From the NCBI GenBank assembly GCA_937934305.1, contig CALHAG010000014.1:1-64000 (forward strand): a DNA stretch of 64,000 nucleotides. The letters are read 5' to 3'. This DNA comes from Candidatus Caldarchaeum subterraneum. GTDB taxonomy: Archaea > Thermoproteota > Nitrososphaeria_A > Caldarchaeales > Caldarchaeaceae. Shown here in pieces: positions 7,805 through 16,497 of this stretch (position 1 is its first letter; each line of letters starts with the position of its first letter). Below the pieces are notes generated by a model. It searched no databases. It worked only from the letters and a program-made list of their open reading frames with translations, and was not told where the DNA came from. Both the position numbers and the translations under genes were made by a program.

Positions 7805-8552
7805 ACATTACCGCGAAATATGCAGTGTTCTCGGAATCGATGAGGAAAGAGACAGAATAGCCGCCGAAACACTCTCCAACCTACTAGTTGGATGGAGCGC
7901 GTCGAGGCAGGAGCTTTCAGACCTTCTTCACCGCGGAGCCTTTGCAGCGGTTTTTGGCGCGGGACCATCGCTGGAAACCGACCTCAAGCAATATCTTCAA
8001 GTGTTTGACCCGGAGAGGGCGGTCACAATCGCTGTGGATGGTGCTGTTAAAGTTTTTCTTGCATGGGGAATTGTTCCGAACATAGTTGTTACCGACCTTG
8101 ACGGGGGGGACGATGTCTTGGTCAAAGCGGCTGAGAACGGATGCTTCATGGTGGTGCATGCACATGGAGACAACATAGAGAAGATAAGGCGGCTAGTTCC
8201 GCTGATGCGTGGCAGGGTTCTAGGCACAACCCAGACAGAGCCTATCGGTGTTTTGGAGAACTTTGGAGGATTCACCGACGGCGACCGAGCCGTCTACATG
8301 TGCGAGGAACTTGGTGTGAAGAAGATTGTTGTAGCAGGCATGGATTTTGACGGCGAAATAGGACATTATTCGAAGCCGCGGCCCCTCTCCGAGGAAATGG
8401 AGAAACGTAAAAAGCTCAAGCTCCAGATAGGGAAAACCCTTCTCGAAACACTCGCGGCACAGACAACCGCAACCCTACTCGACGCCTCGAACACATCCTC
8501 CCAAATCAAGGGATTCAGAAAAACCACGTGGAAAGAGCTCGCTCAAAAATAG
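7782..8552 (+). CDS. mptE: 6-hydroxymethyl-7,8-dihydropterin pyrophosphokinase, MptE type
   Basis: A 256-residue DUF115/MptE-family protein. Seen motifs are VFGAGPSLE, IVPNIVVTDLDGGDD, VVHAHGDN, GFTDGDRAVYM and VVAGMDFDGEIG. The family transfers pyrophosphate from ATP to 6-hydroxymethyldihydropterin, a later step in the same pathway as MptA, which the overlap with mptA supports. Start is TTG at 7782. The 3' end is only 6 bases from the convergent pantoate kinase gene. Confidence 0.9.
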   Translation: MKTTEWLKHYREICSVLGIDEERDRIAAETLSNLLVGWSASRQELSDLLHRGAFAAVFGAGPSLETDLKQYLQVFDPERAVTIAVDGAVKVFLAWGIVPNIVVTDLDGGDDVLVKAAENGCFMVVHAHGDNIEKIRRLVPLMRGRVLGTTQTEPIGVLENFGGFTDGDRAVYMCEELGVKKIVVAGMDFDGEIGHYSKPRPLSEEMEKRKKLKLQIGKTLLETLAAQTTATLLDASNTSSQIKGFRKTTWKELAQK

Positions 8553-8558
8553 AATGCT

Positions 8559-9479
8559 TCATTCGGTTGTGAGGAGAAGAGAGGCCCCTGCTTCTCCAAC
8601 ATATACCGGGTAGTTGGGAAATTTTTTCTTCAACATGTCGACGATTTTTTCAGCGTCTTCTTCATACACAATGGCGTGAACAGCTTTGCCGACCATGTTC
8701 TGTGCGTAGCCTATTGTGGGGAGTTTGTCGAATGTGTCGAAGATTTGGTGAACGGTGTTGTCTATGAAGCCGGCTTCGTATGCGAATGCTCGGGCTTGTT
8801 TGAGAAAGTTTTCCGGCGTAGGGTTGCGGAGTATCCTGTCCATGTATCTGTCGCCGATTTGCTCAAGCTGTCGGAGCCTCTCCACCGAGGCGATGGCCTC
8901 GGGTGTCTCGGTTTTCTCCGCGGCCACTGCGATTAGCTTGGTTTTGGGCGGGAGTGGGATTTCGTCGATGACAGCATGGTCTGGGGAGCCCTCCTTCAGC
9001 ACGAGAACAAGTCCCGTGTGGCCGAATCCCGCCTCGCTGTTCAGCCCTGTTTTGCATAAGACCTCGACGCGGTGGGTGTGTTTCAGGGCCTCACGAAGGG
9101 TCAGCGGCCTGCCGACGAGACGTGAGAGCGCCATCAACACTCCCAGAGCCGCCGCGGCGCTTGTTCCAAAACCCATCGCAATCGGCACATGTATGCTGTG
9201 GCTTACCTTAACATGGCCCTCAAACACAGCCACCTCCCGCAATACCTCGACAGCTTTCTCCGAGGGCGGAAAACTCGCCGGCTCACCGTTTATCTCGATG
9301 CTCAGCCCATTGCCCTCCACAATCTCCACAACGGTTTTGACGCCGGGGAAGAATGAGAAGCCTCCCCCAAGAGCTCCTATCGTATCAGGGTCGCTGCGTA
9401 GCTTGTCGCCGTCGAGAACCTTGGGTGAGAAGATGCTGGATAACGGTGTAGGGCCCTCGAAGACCGCTTTCAGCAACAC
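8559..9479 (-). CDS. Pantoate kinase (GHMP family)
   Basis: A 306-residue GHMP kinase with the ATP-binding motif PIAMGFGTSAAAALG near residue 100 and a C-terminal GEAGASLL motif. The sequence fits archaeal pantoate kinase, which phosphorylates pantoate ahead of phosphopantothenate synthetase in the archaeal route to coenzyme A. The PoK-type N-terminal region is recognisable (DPDTIGALGGGFSFFPG). GTG start at 9479 overlaps the stop of the upstream membrane protein by one base. Other GHMP kinases are possible but fit less well. Confidence 0.8.
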   Translation of the reverse strand: MLLKAVFEGPTPLSSIFSPKVLDGDKLRSDPDTIGALGGGFSFFPGVKTVVEIVEGNGLSIEINGEPASFPPSEKAVEVLREVAVFEGHVKVSHSIHVPIAMGFGTSAAAALGVLMALSRLVGRPLTLREALKHTHRVEVLCKTGLNSEAGFGHTGLVLVLKEGSPDHAVIDEIPLPPKTKLIAVAAEKTETPEAIASVERLRQLEQIGDRYMDRILRNPTPENFLKQARAFAYEAGFIDNTVHQIFDTFDKLPTIGYAQNMVGKAVHAIVYEEDAEKIVDMLKKKFPNYPVYVGEAGASLLLTTE

Positions 9480-10219
9480 TACTCACGGGCGACCGATGGC
9501 ACAGCTTTCCGGACAGCGGCCACGAGCGGCGGCAGCAATATCATCAGAAACGGTATCTCGGTCAAGTAGGTCCAGAGAAACCATATCGCGGCGGCGTAGA
9601 GCGGAAGCCCGTGTCCACCTCCCGCGGCTGCTGGCAGCGAAAAGAACTGGCTGTAGAGCCACACACCCAAGCCAATCATCGCCGAGCCGACGATAAGGCC
9701 TGTAGAAGACGCGGCCACAAGCCCCGCATACCGTGGCCTGTAAAAGCTGTAGGCCACGCTAATCACCAGCGATAACACACCGGCGCCTATGAAGATGGAG
9801 GCCGTCTCCCATCCTCCGAAAATATTGGCCCACGAACCGGCCAACGCAGCGGCGAGAGGAGCCGCCTGCAGCAACACCGGTAACACCGACACCCTCTGGC
9901 TGGACGCGAGCCTGCGAGCGAGAACACCGAGAATGTAGAACCCTGCCACGTTGGATGTTACGCCCACCGATATGCTGAGAACTGGGTCACCGTGTATCAA
10001 CATGTCGCTGATGAAGATTCCGAGGCCCGCGCCTAAGGCACCTATTTTCGGCGAAAACAGGACGGCGAAAACAGCGGGAATGACAACCGCGGGCCAGAAT
10101 CGGACTGTGCCTACGACTGGTGCGAAGATGCCGAGAAATGTCAGGTAGCCTACGCCTGCGTAGAGTGCTGCGTTTGCGGCTATGAGGACCAGCTCGAGGC
10201 TGGATGTTCTCTTTGACAT
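9479..10219 (-). CDS. ECF-transporter S-component-like membrane protein
   Basis: A 246-residue protein with about six or seven membrane segments, small-residue rich, starting with a short polar N-terminus (MSKRTSSLELVLIAANAALYAGVGY) followed by the FWPAVVIPAVFAVLFSPKIGALGAGLG stretch typical of ECF substrate-specific components. The junction with the pantoate kinase gene is a one-base overlap, so the substrate may be a coenzyme A precursor such as pantothenate or pantoate; this is inference from linkage. No ECF ATPase is nearby. A TATATAG at 10256-10262 could be the promoter. Confidence 0.65.
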   Translation of the reverse strand: MSKRTSSLELVLIAANAALYAGVGYLTFLGIFAPVVGTVRFWPAVVIPAVFAVLFSPKIGALGAGLGIFISDMLIHGDPVLSISVGVTSNVAGFYILGVLARRLASSQRVSVLPVLLQAAPLAAALAGSWANIFGGWETASIFIGAGVLSLVISVAYSFYRPRYAGLVAASSTGLIVGSAMIGLGVWLYSQFFSLPAAAGGGHGLPLYAAAIWFLWTYLTEIPFLMILLPPLVAAVRKAVPSVARE

Positions 10220-10280
10220 TGGTTTCTACATAGTTTACTTGTTGAAAGGCTTTATCTATATAGGCTACATAGTCATCGAA

Positions 10281-10763
10281 TCACGCCAGCCGCTTAACCA
10301 GCTCAAGCCTAACAGGTTTCCTTATGTCACGCACCGCCAGCACCCGTCCCTTCACATCAGAGAGGATGAGAATCTGTTGACCTATTTTCCATGGCTTCCA
10401 GTCTATGAACCGTACGACTCTGAGGTCCTCCGAGATGGCGACAACCTCGTAGCCCTCTGCGTTGAAGGAGAAGGGTGTGCTCATGGGTAGGAAGAAGAAC
10501 CATTCTCCGCCTCGTGATTTCACAGAGCGGACAACAGCTCGCCTAAGCCTCCGCCCCGCTCTCTCAAGCCGGTCTCTGAGAACAACGATCAGAGCCACGC
10601 AGGTCAAGACGGTGAACAACAGCCTAAGCCACGGACTCTGGTTGGTGAGGAAAAGAGCAAACAAGGCGGCGGCCGAGATGACCAGAAGCTCCAGCTTGAG
10701 AAGAAAAGCCATTTTGTCTCGTTGAAGCCTGCTCTCAAAACTCACGGCGAAAGTAGGCCTCAT
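10281..10763 (-). CDS. Hypothetical membrane protein with C-terminal soluble domain
   Basis: About 160 residues. Two adjacent membrane helices near the N-terminus (LLVISAAALFALFL, and LLFTVLTCVALIVVL) precede a basic segment and a compact beta-rich domain of about 90 residues ending in RLELVKRLA. No family recognised. The start is uncertain between ATG at 10763 and ATG at 10712. Confidence 0.6.
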   Translation of the reverse strand: MRPTFAVSFESRLQRDKMAFLLKLELLVISAAALFALFLTNQSPWLRLLFTVLTCVALIVVLRDRLERAGRRLRRAVVRSVKSRGGEWFFFLPMSTPFSFNAEGYEVVAISEDLRVVRFIDWKPWKIGQQILILSDVKGRVLAVRDIRKPVRLELVKRLA

Positions 10764-10796
10764 ACATGGTTGAATCATGAATGGCTGGCAAAAAGC

Positions 10797-11027
10797 TTAT
10801 CCCCGAAACGTCAAACCACCTCTTTTAGAAACTTTCTTCACGTAGATGTAGGTGATTAGGGCTGTCCAGCCGAGTGTGAAGACGAGCCAGAGGACGAGGT
10901 TCAAGGCTGTTAGGCTTCTGAAAGTTTGGAGTATGATGAGTAGCAGGATGGGGAGGGCTGTGTAGAGGATTGCGAGGGCAAGCGATTCGAGCATGAACCG
11001 GGTCTGTCTCGAGAGCTTGAACCGCAT
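10797..11027 (-). CDS. Small two-helix membrane protein at the end of the aro operon
   Basis: About 76 residues with a basic N-terminus (MRFKLSRQTRF), two membrane helices and a basic C-terminal tail. The ATG at 11027 is chosen because a GAGAGAGG motif lies about 6 nt upstream; the upstream ATG at 11033 overlaps that motif. It follows aroA by about 20 bases and may be the last gene of the aromatic operon. Function unknown. Confidence 0.55.
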   Translation of the reverse strand: MRFKLSRQTRFMLESLALAILYTALPILLLIILQTFRSLTALNLVLWLVFTLGWTALITYIYVKKVSKRGGLTFRG

Positions 11028-11048
11028 AACCATCCCTCTCTCCACAGG

Positions 11049-12338
11049 TTACTCGGTCTTCTTTATTCTTGCGCCCAGTTTTGATAGGTCTTGTAGAAAT
11101 GCTGGGTAGGAGACGTCGGCTGACTCGGCGCCTTTGACGATGAGTCCTTTTTCGAGGGCGAGGCCGAGGACTGTGAAGGCCATGAAGAGCCTGTGGTCGC
11201 CATGTCCGTCAACGGCTACACCTCCCTTGATGCGTGGATTGCCGTGGATGAGAAGCCCGTCGGCCAGCTCCTCAACCTCCACACCCAGCTTCCGCAGCTC
11301 AGCCGCAGTCAACGTAACCCTGTCGCTCTCCTTCAACCTTGCATGGGCAACACCATGTATCCGTGTTTGGCCATCGTTGACAGCGGCGATAACAGCCGTG
11401 ACAGGCAAAAGGTCAGGCGCATCCCTCAACACAACCTCTACATCAGCATTATTCCTGCCACCCTCCACGAAAAGGCCCTCCGATGTATAGTTCGCCTCGG
11501 AGCCATAGAGTTTGATGATTTCGACTATTTTTTCATCGGCCTGAGGATACTGTGTCGAGAGGTTTTTGATGGTTACTTGTCCCTGGGTTAGGTGGGCTGC
11601 CGCGGCGATGAAGGCCGCCGAGCTGAAGTCGCCCGGGACGGTGAACTCGACACCACGCAACTCCTGTGGAGAAACCCTAAACCATTCATATCCTCTGCGA
11701 CGTATCTCGCCGCCGAAAACCTCAACCATCTTAATGGTGGCGTCTACATATGGTTTTGAGACAAGCTCCTCCATCACCTGTATCTCGATGTCTCCATGTG
11801 CCGCGAGGCCTGTGAGAAGGAGTGAGGTCACGTATTGTGAGGATTCGTCGCCTTTGATTTTCGCCGTGCCTGTTATCCTGTTTCCGCCCTTGACTATGAC
11901 TGGTGCTGACCCGTTTCCGCGTGTTGACCAGCATTCTGCACCTATTTGATTCAGTGCTTCCAGCAGCTGAGCCATCGGTCTTCTCCTTATGCTTTCGTCG
12001 CCTGTCAAGACTGTGTAGCCTTTCTCGACAAGTGTCGCGAGGCCCGTGTATATCCGGAGAGTGGTTCCCGAGTTCATGACGTCGATGATGTTGTCGGGTG
12101 TCTTGAATCGTCTGCGTCCAACGACTGTGTAGGCACCGGGTTTTTCCACGATTTCTGCGCCGAGCATTTTCGCCGCGTTTATGGTTGCCTGTGTGTCTCG
12201 TGAGATGAGTGGGTTGTGGATTATGGTTTTTTCTGTGCAGAGGGATGCGAGGCTGAAGACGCGGTGTGTGTAGCTCTTGCTCGGCGGAGCCTCGACAACG
12301 CCCGTGAGCCGAGATGGCTCAACATGGACAGATGTCAA
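11049..12338 (-). CDS. aroA: 3-phosphoshikimate 1-carboxyvinyltransferase (EPSP synthase)
   Basis: A 429-residue enzyme with the expected signatures: APPSKSYTHR at the N-terminus, MNSGTTLRIYTGL, TGDESIRRRPMAQLLEAL, KGDESSQYVTSLL, LKESDRV and GDHRLFMAF. It joins PEP to shikimate 3-phosphate, the sixth step toward chorismate. The start overlaps the end of the shikimate kinase gene by 20 bases. It is the last enzyme gene of the operon; chorismate synthase is not in the window. Confidence 0.97.
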   Translation of the reverse strand: MTSVHVEPSRLTGVVEAPPSKSYTHRVFSLASLCTEKTIIHNPLISRDTQATINAAKMLGAEIVEKPGAYTVVGRRRFKTPDNIIDVMNSGTTLRIYTGLATLVEKGYTVLTGDESIRRRPMAQLLEALNQIGAECWSTRGNGSAPVIVKGGNRITGTAKIKGDESSQYVTSLLLTGLAAHGDIEIQVMEELVSKPYVDATIKMVEVFGGEIRRRGYEWFRVSPQELRGVEFTVPGDFSSAAFIAAAAHLTQGQVTIKNLSTQYPQADEKIVEIIKLYGSEANYTSEGLFVEGGRNNADVEVVLRDAPDLLPVTAVIAAVNDGQTRIHGVAHARLKESDRVTLTAAELRKLGVEVEELADGLLIHGNPRIKGGVAVDGHGDHRLFMAFTVLGLALEKGLIVKGAESADVSYPAFLQDLSKLGARIKKTE

Positions 12339-13182
12339 CCATTCTCCCCCGGTTAACCGATGCTTTAACTATCTCCCCCTCATAGGCTGAAAAGGCATCA
12401 GCGACTTCGTCAACCCGTTCCTCGGCAACAATCGCAGCCACCGCAGGCCCTGTTCCCGACAACCCCGCCGCATACGCTCCAGCCCTTAGCGCATTCATCG
12501 CAGGCTCTATGGGGAGGCCGAGGGCTGCCGAGTGGGCGAGGCCGTTTATGGTCATGGCTTCCCAGTGTTTGCCTTCGAGGGTGAGGGTGAAGGCTGCTGC
12601 GGCTATGTTTCTGATGGGTGTGAGCAGTTCTTTTCTGAAGCTCGCTGTGTAGGTTTTTCCCGGAGGCACGTAGATGACGGCGTAGAGCTTCTCCTCCACA
12701 AGGATATGTTTGAGGATTTTTCTGCCATGATTGTCTGTGGCCACTATGCCGCCGAGCATGCAGGCCGCGGCGTCATCCAGCGCACCTGTTATCGAGGTCC
12801 CCGACAAGATAGATGCTTCTGCAACGTTTCGCAGCAGCTCATCCGCGGCCATTTTTTTACCCAAGGCGTCGAGAAAAGCGTTTGCAATAGCCACGGCCGC
12901 TGAGCTGGAGCTTTTCAACCCAACCGCTACAGGAATGTTCGAGTAAGTGCGTATCTCTGCGCCTTTTACCTCGACGCCGAGGGCCTGTGAAAAAACTTTG
13001 ATGACGGCTTTTGCGAGTGAAGGGTCAGCGTCTTCGCCGTTGATGCTGAGCTTTATTTGTGGTTCATTGATTGTTTCAAGCTCGGCCTCTGTCTGGAGGT
13101 TTATGCCGAGTGCTGCGCCGAAGCCTGTTGAGATTGCGTTGACGATTGAGACCGCTCCGCCTGCTCTTCCCCTGCCCTTCAA
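12319..13182 (-). CDS. aroK: Archaeal shikimate kinase (GHMP family)
   Basis: About 287 residues. The GHMP ATP-binding motif PVAVGLKSSSSAAVAIA and the C-terminal motif GLSGTGPAVAAIV identify archaeal shikimate kinase, unrelated to the bacterial AroK fold. It phosphorylates shikimate with ATP. The start is placed at TTG 13182 because it forms a TTGA overlap with the aroE stop and has GGAGG upstream, and because the protein then begins MKGRGRAGGAVSIVNAI; the longer form from 13254 would add a low-complexity leader read out of frame from aroE. Confidence 0.93.
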   Translation of the reverse strand: MKGRGRAGGAVSIVNAISTGFGAALGINLQTEAELETINEPQIKLSINGEDADPSLAKAVIKVFSQALGVEVKGAEIRTYSNIPVAVGLKSSSSAAVAIANAFLDALGKKMAADELLRNVAEASILSGTSITGALDDAAACMLGGIVATDNHGRKILKHILVEEKLYAVIYVPPGKTYTASFRKELLTPIRNIAAAAFTLTLEGKHWEAMTINGLAHSAALGLPIEPAMNALRAGAYAAGLSGTGPAVAAIVAEERVDEVADAFSAYEGEIVKASVNRGRMVDICPC

Positions 13183-14021
13183 CTTCTCCTCCTCTGAAGA
13201 GCCTTGAGAGCCGCTTTCTTCATGGTTTTTATGTCGCCGTCTATGCCGAGCCATATCTTGAGGGCTTCGGCTCCCTGTGCAACGAGCATGTCCAAGCCGC
13301 CGATGGCTTTGGCTCCACTGGCACGCGCCATCTTGAGGAGCTTTGTTTCAACAGGGTTGTAAACCATGTCGAAAACGGTCAATCTTTTGTGCAGCAGCTT
13401 GGCTGGAACGGGTGATGCGTTGATGTTTGGCGCCATACCGACTGGTGTCGCGTTGACAAGCAGCTCAGCGCTCTCAACCGCTTCAGCGAACGGCTTGGAC
13501 CCCAGTTTCACGACACGAATAGGCAAACCCTTTCTCCGCGCAAACCTCAGAAACTCATCCATGGTGGATTTTCTACGGCCCGCGAAAACGAGGTCACCGT
13601 ATCCTTTACGGTTTAGTGCAACGGCCGCGGCCCTCGCGGCACCACCCACCCCCAGCACAACAGCTCTGCCGCTCACCGGCTCAGGAACACAGGCCAACAC
13701 ACCTGCCACATCAGTGTTGAAACCTATCCGCCTCTCATCCATAACCTTCACCACGTTCACCGCTTCGACAAGCTCCGCAGACCTGTCCAGTCTATCGAGA
13801 TGCTTGATGATGGATACCTTGTGTGGAATGGTGACGTTGAAGCCTATGAAGTTCATGAGATGGGCTGAGGAGACGAAGCCGCGGAGGTCGCGGGGATGAA
13901 CGTCAACAGCTATGTAGAGGATGTTGTCTATGCCCTGTTTCTGGAGGGCCGCGTTCATCATCGCCGGTGAGACGCTGTGGCCGATGGGGTGTCCGATGAC
14001 GCCGAGGAGACCAGCCCTCAG
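13179..14021 (-). CDS. aroE: Shikimate dehydrogenase with non-canonical start or frameshifted N-terminus
   Basis: The first ATG in frame (13961) would delete the conserved shikimate-binding segment GVIGHPIGHSVSP, which is encoded in the same frame just upstream. Between the nearest upstream in-frame stop and that segment there is no ATG, GTG or TTG. A CTG at 14021 gives 280 residues, the usual AroE length. The other motifs are intact: NVTIPHK, GVGGAARAAAVAL for NADP, VNATPVGMAPN and GLDMLVAQGAEAL. The N-terminus overlaps the aroD end in the -1 frame, next to a run of five G at 14028-14032, so CTG initiation, a -1 frameshift making an AroD-AroE fusion, or a one-base sequence error are the options. 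Confidence 0.85.
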   Translation of the reverse strand: MRAGLLGVIGHPIGHSVSPAMMNAALQKQGIDNILYIAVDVHPRDLRGFVSSAHLMNFIGFNVTIPHKVSIIKHLDRLDRSAELVEAVNVVKVMDERRIGFNTDVAGVLACVPEPVSGRAVVLGVGGAARAAAVALNRKGYGDLVFAGRRKSTMDEFLRFARRKGLPIRVVKLGSKPFAEAVESAELLVNATPVGMAPNINASPVPAKLLHKRLTVFDMVYNPVETKLLKMARASGAKAIGGLDMLVAQGAEALKIWLGIDGDIKTMKKAALKALQRRRS

Positions 14022-14710
14022 CCTCCACCCCCTCCTCCAAAGATGTTTTCACGCATCACCAGCATCTCCTCCACTGTAAGCTGCCCCGGAGCGGTCTTCG
14101 CATCTCCAAGAGCCGCATAAGCTATCGGAGCATCCGCCGCCATAGAGAGAATACGTGTTATCCAGCCCTGTTCACCCATGCAGAAGGCGATGAGACGTCT
14201 TGGGGGATACTTGGTGTAAAGGCTGATGACACGGATGTTGTCACGTGGGCCGGTTGAGAACGTTACGACCTTTGCCACATCTCCATGTCTCAGACATTCT
14301 TCACATAAACGGCTGAGCGAATCATCGTCAGGGGTTGATTCAAAGCTGTGCCAGGAAGCAATCACCTTTACGCCTGCTCTGCGGAATTCATCGGCTGGAT
14401 ACTGTTTCAACGTCGAGAGCTCGAGGTCTATGTAGGCGGGTCTGATATCCGCAAGCCTTCTGAGAATCTTTACACGCTCCTCAACAGGCAGCGATGACTT
14501 GCCGCCCTCCCCCATAGGCCTCAAAGTCAGCACAAGCCTATCGGCGAATGGACGCAGCTTTTCAGCGAGGCTCTCCACACTATTGTAGCCCGAGAGGTCG
14601 AGACGCACTTCCGCAAGGTCCGCACCCTTCTCAAAGCCGCGGCGAATATTTTCAGCAAGATTTTCCTCATTCTCTCCGTAGACGGAGACACATATCCGTG
14701 TTTTGCTCAT
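14018..14710 (-). CDS. aroD: 3-dehydroquinate dehydratase, type I
   Basis: A 230-residue type I enzyme that dehydrates 3-dehydroquinate through a Schiff base. Motifs seen are the N-terminal EVRLDL strand, YIDLELS, the catalytic histidine in VIASWHSFE and the Schiff-base lysine in GDVAKVVTF, then FCMGEQGWITRI. The protein ends in six glycines encoded by a G-rich tract, an odd tail that lies exactly over the presumed start of aroE. Its ATG start overlaps the stop of the upstream synthase by 4 bases. Confidence 0.93.
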   Translation of the reverse strand: MSKTRICVSVYGENEENLAENIRRGFEKGADLAEVRLDLSGYNSVESLAEKLRPFADRLVLTLRPMGEGGKSSLPVEERVKILRRLADIRPAYIDLELSTLKQYPADEFRRAGVKVIASWHSFESTPDDDSLSRLCEECLRHGDVAKVVTFSTGPRDNIRVISLYTKYPPRRLIAFCMGEQGWITRILSMAADAPIAYAALGDAKTAPGQLTVEEMLVMRENIFGGGGGG

Positions 14711-15708
14711 TTCTCCACAACAGTCTCCTCAACAGCCATTCCAAAATGTCGTCCACGTGTTTGGGATATGTGGCAGAGGATTTTGTCGTTTTTCTTAAGC
14801 TCTGTAACGGATATGAGTTCTCCTCCTGGTGTGACGAAGCGGATTGTTTCCGCGTCTTGAACCGTGACTACGCCCAACATGTCGTTGTACCGTGCTTTGA
14901 CGAGGCGGAGAGGTCTTCTCTCAATTTTTACGCGGCCTATTGATGCTATCCGTGTCCGGCCTGTTCTCGAGACGATGAGAACACGGTCGCCCGCCTCGAG
15001 TTCTGAGAGATATTTTGTGTTTCCGTCGGGCATGAGGACGTAGCTGTGGACTGCTCCGGCGTTTACTCTGAAGGGGCGTGGGCTTGTGAAGCTTGAGCCA
15101 ACCGCCTCGTTGTGTATGAGGAAGAACATGGAGGCTTTGCTGCCGACAAGCATTCCTTCACCAATCTCCATCATCGTCACAGTGTCGACGCATGCTCTGT
15201 CACCCACCCCGACAGGCCGCACCTCCTCCACAACAGCCTCAACAAGCTGTATCTCCGCAGGCTTCTTCACCAGCTCAAGCAGTATACGAAGCTCCTGCTC
15301 GTTCTCGGGCTTGGCAACAATGCCGTCGACACCTTTCTCGAGAATGTTGATGAATAGCTCGGCTTCGGAGACGTTGGAGACCTCTGCCAAAACCCTGCAG
15401 CCCGTCCCCTCAAGCATCGCGAGAAGATTTTCCACGGGTATGATTTTCCAGTCACCTGTCGCGATTACAACCTCGTCGGCGCCCGAGCGAGCCAGCTCCG
15501 CCACATGCTCCAAATCCCTCGGAGACCTGATGACCACACGCGGAACCGTCGCCTTCTTCTCCCCATGTCTAACGTAGCCATCCTGAGTAGGGACATAGGT
15601 TTCTACACCATGCAGAGGCGACTGCGACAAAAAGCTCTGAACACCTTGTGAGAGGGCTTTTCTGAAAAGCGTGTCATCGCCCTCTACGTTTACCACAAGC
15701 TTTTTCAT
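14707..15708 (-). CDS. aroB': 3-dehydroquinate synthase II (archaeal)
   Basis: A 333-residue archaeal DHQ synthase II (MJ1249 type), unrelated to bacterial AroB. Motifs include [36 protein letters not shown], a stretch [20 protein letters not shown] and the C-terminal ITVTELK-like beta domain. It oxidatively deaminates the ADH-synthase product with NAD and cyclises it to 3-dehydroquinate. It sits between ADH synthase and aroD with 4-base overlaps on both sides, matching its place in the pathway. Confidence 0.95.
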   Translation of the reverse strand: MKKLVVNVEGDDTLFRKALSQGVQSFLSQSPLHGVETYVPTQDGYVRHGEKKATVPRVVIRSPRDLEHVAELARSGADEVVIATGDWKIIPVENLLAMLEGTGCRVLAEVSNVSEAELFINILEKGVDGIVAKPENEQELRILLELVKKPAEIQLVEAVVEEVRPVGVGDRACVDTVTMMEIGEGMLVGSKASMFFLIHNEAVGSSFTSPRPFRVNAGAVHSYVLMPDGNTKYLSELEAGDRVLIVSRTGRTRIASIGRVKIERRPLRLVKARYNDMLGVVTVQDAETIRFVTPGGELISVTELKKNDKILCHISQTRGRHFGMAVEETVVEK

Positions 15709-16493
15709 GGTGTGAGAACCGGTAAAGCTTCCTCTACACGGCGGCCTTCGATGACTATTCGGCGAAGGGCCTTAACCATGTTCTCGGGCGACCTGTGCTG
15801 GAAAACGTTTCTTCCGAAGGTTATTCCCATGCATCCCCCTGCCACCGATGCATAGGCCAGCCGAAGCACGTCCTCGTCCCTCTCCATCTTAGGCCCACCC
15901 GCCGCAACCACCGGCACCGGACAGCTACGGGTAACAGCTTCAATCTCCTGCACGTTGGCCGACGGCATAGGTGTCTTGACTATGTCTGCTCCAAGCTCGG
16001 CGCCAACCCTTGCGACGTGGCTTATGACCGCTGGGTCGCTTGGGTTTTTGATGTTTTCGCCGCGTGGATACATCATCGCAATCAATGGGACCTGCCACTC
16101 GTCACAGGCATCGGCAACAAGGCCCAGATGCTCAAGCATAACGTCATCATCCACGCCTCCTATGTTTATGTGAACCGAGACCGCGTCGACTCCGAGGCGC
16201 AAAGCCTCTTCAACAGACGCTATCAACACTTTTCTGTTGTAGTGTGTGCTGAGCTGGGTGCTGGCCGACATGTGCATAATGGTTCCCGTTTTTAAGGGTC
16301 TTTTGAGCGAGCGGAAAACTCCCTTATGTGCGAGCAGGGCTGTAACGCCGGCTGACTCAAGCCTATAGACCAGGTCCTCGATGTTTTCGAGGCCTTTTAC
16401 GGGGCCTAGAGATGTGCCATGGTCGAGGGGTATGCAGAGCATTCGGCCGTTCTCCAACAACCTGTTTAACCGAGCCTGCTTACCGAACACCAT
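15705..16493 (-). CDS. 2-amino-3,7-dideoxy-D-threo-hept-6-ulosonate synthase (class I aldolase family)
   Basis: About 262 residues of the DhnA/LsrF-type class I aldolase fold. Seen are CIPLDHGTSLGPVKGLEN, the Schiff-base lysine region ADIVKTPMP and the phosphate-binding stretch GGCMGITFGRNVFQH. ADH synthase condenses aspartate semialdehyde with 6-deoxy-5-ketofructose 1-phosphate, the first committed step of the archaeal aromatic route. The gene directly follows asd, which makes one substrate. ATG at 16493 is preferred since GGGTGAG lies 8 nt upstream; GTG at 16505 is the alternative. Confidence 0.93.
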   Translation of the reverse strand: MVFGKQARLNRLLENGRMLCIPLDHGTSLGPVKGLENIEDLVYRLESAGVTALLAHKGVFRSLKRPLKTGTIMHMSASTQLSTHYNRKVLIASVEEALRLGVDAVSVHINIGGVDDDVMLEHLGLVADACDEWQVPLIAMMYPRGENIKNPSDPAVISHVARVGAELGADIVKTPMPSANVQEIEAVTRSCPVPVVAAGGPKMERDEDVLRLAYASVAGGCMGITFGRNVFQHRSPENMVKALRRIVIEGRRVEEALPVLTP

Positions 16494-16497
16494 GCAG

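Noticed and set aside
8755-9696. Plus-strand ORF of 313 codons over the pantoate kinase gene
   Set aside because: Ser/Arg/Thr-rich composition typical of an antisense shadow; the minus strand encodes a complete GHMP kinase.
13179-13961. Short form of aroE from the ATG at 13961
   Set aside because: It loses the shikimate-binding GHPIGHSVSP segment encoded just upstream in frame.
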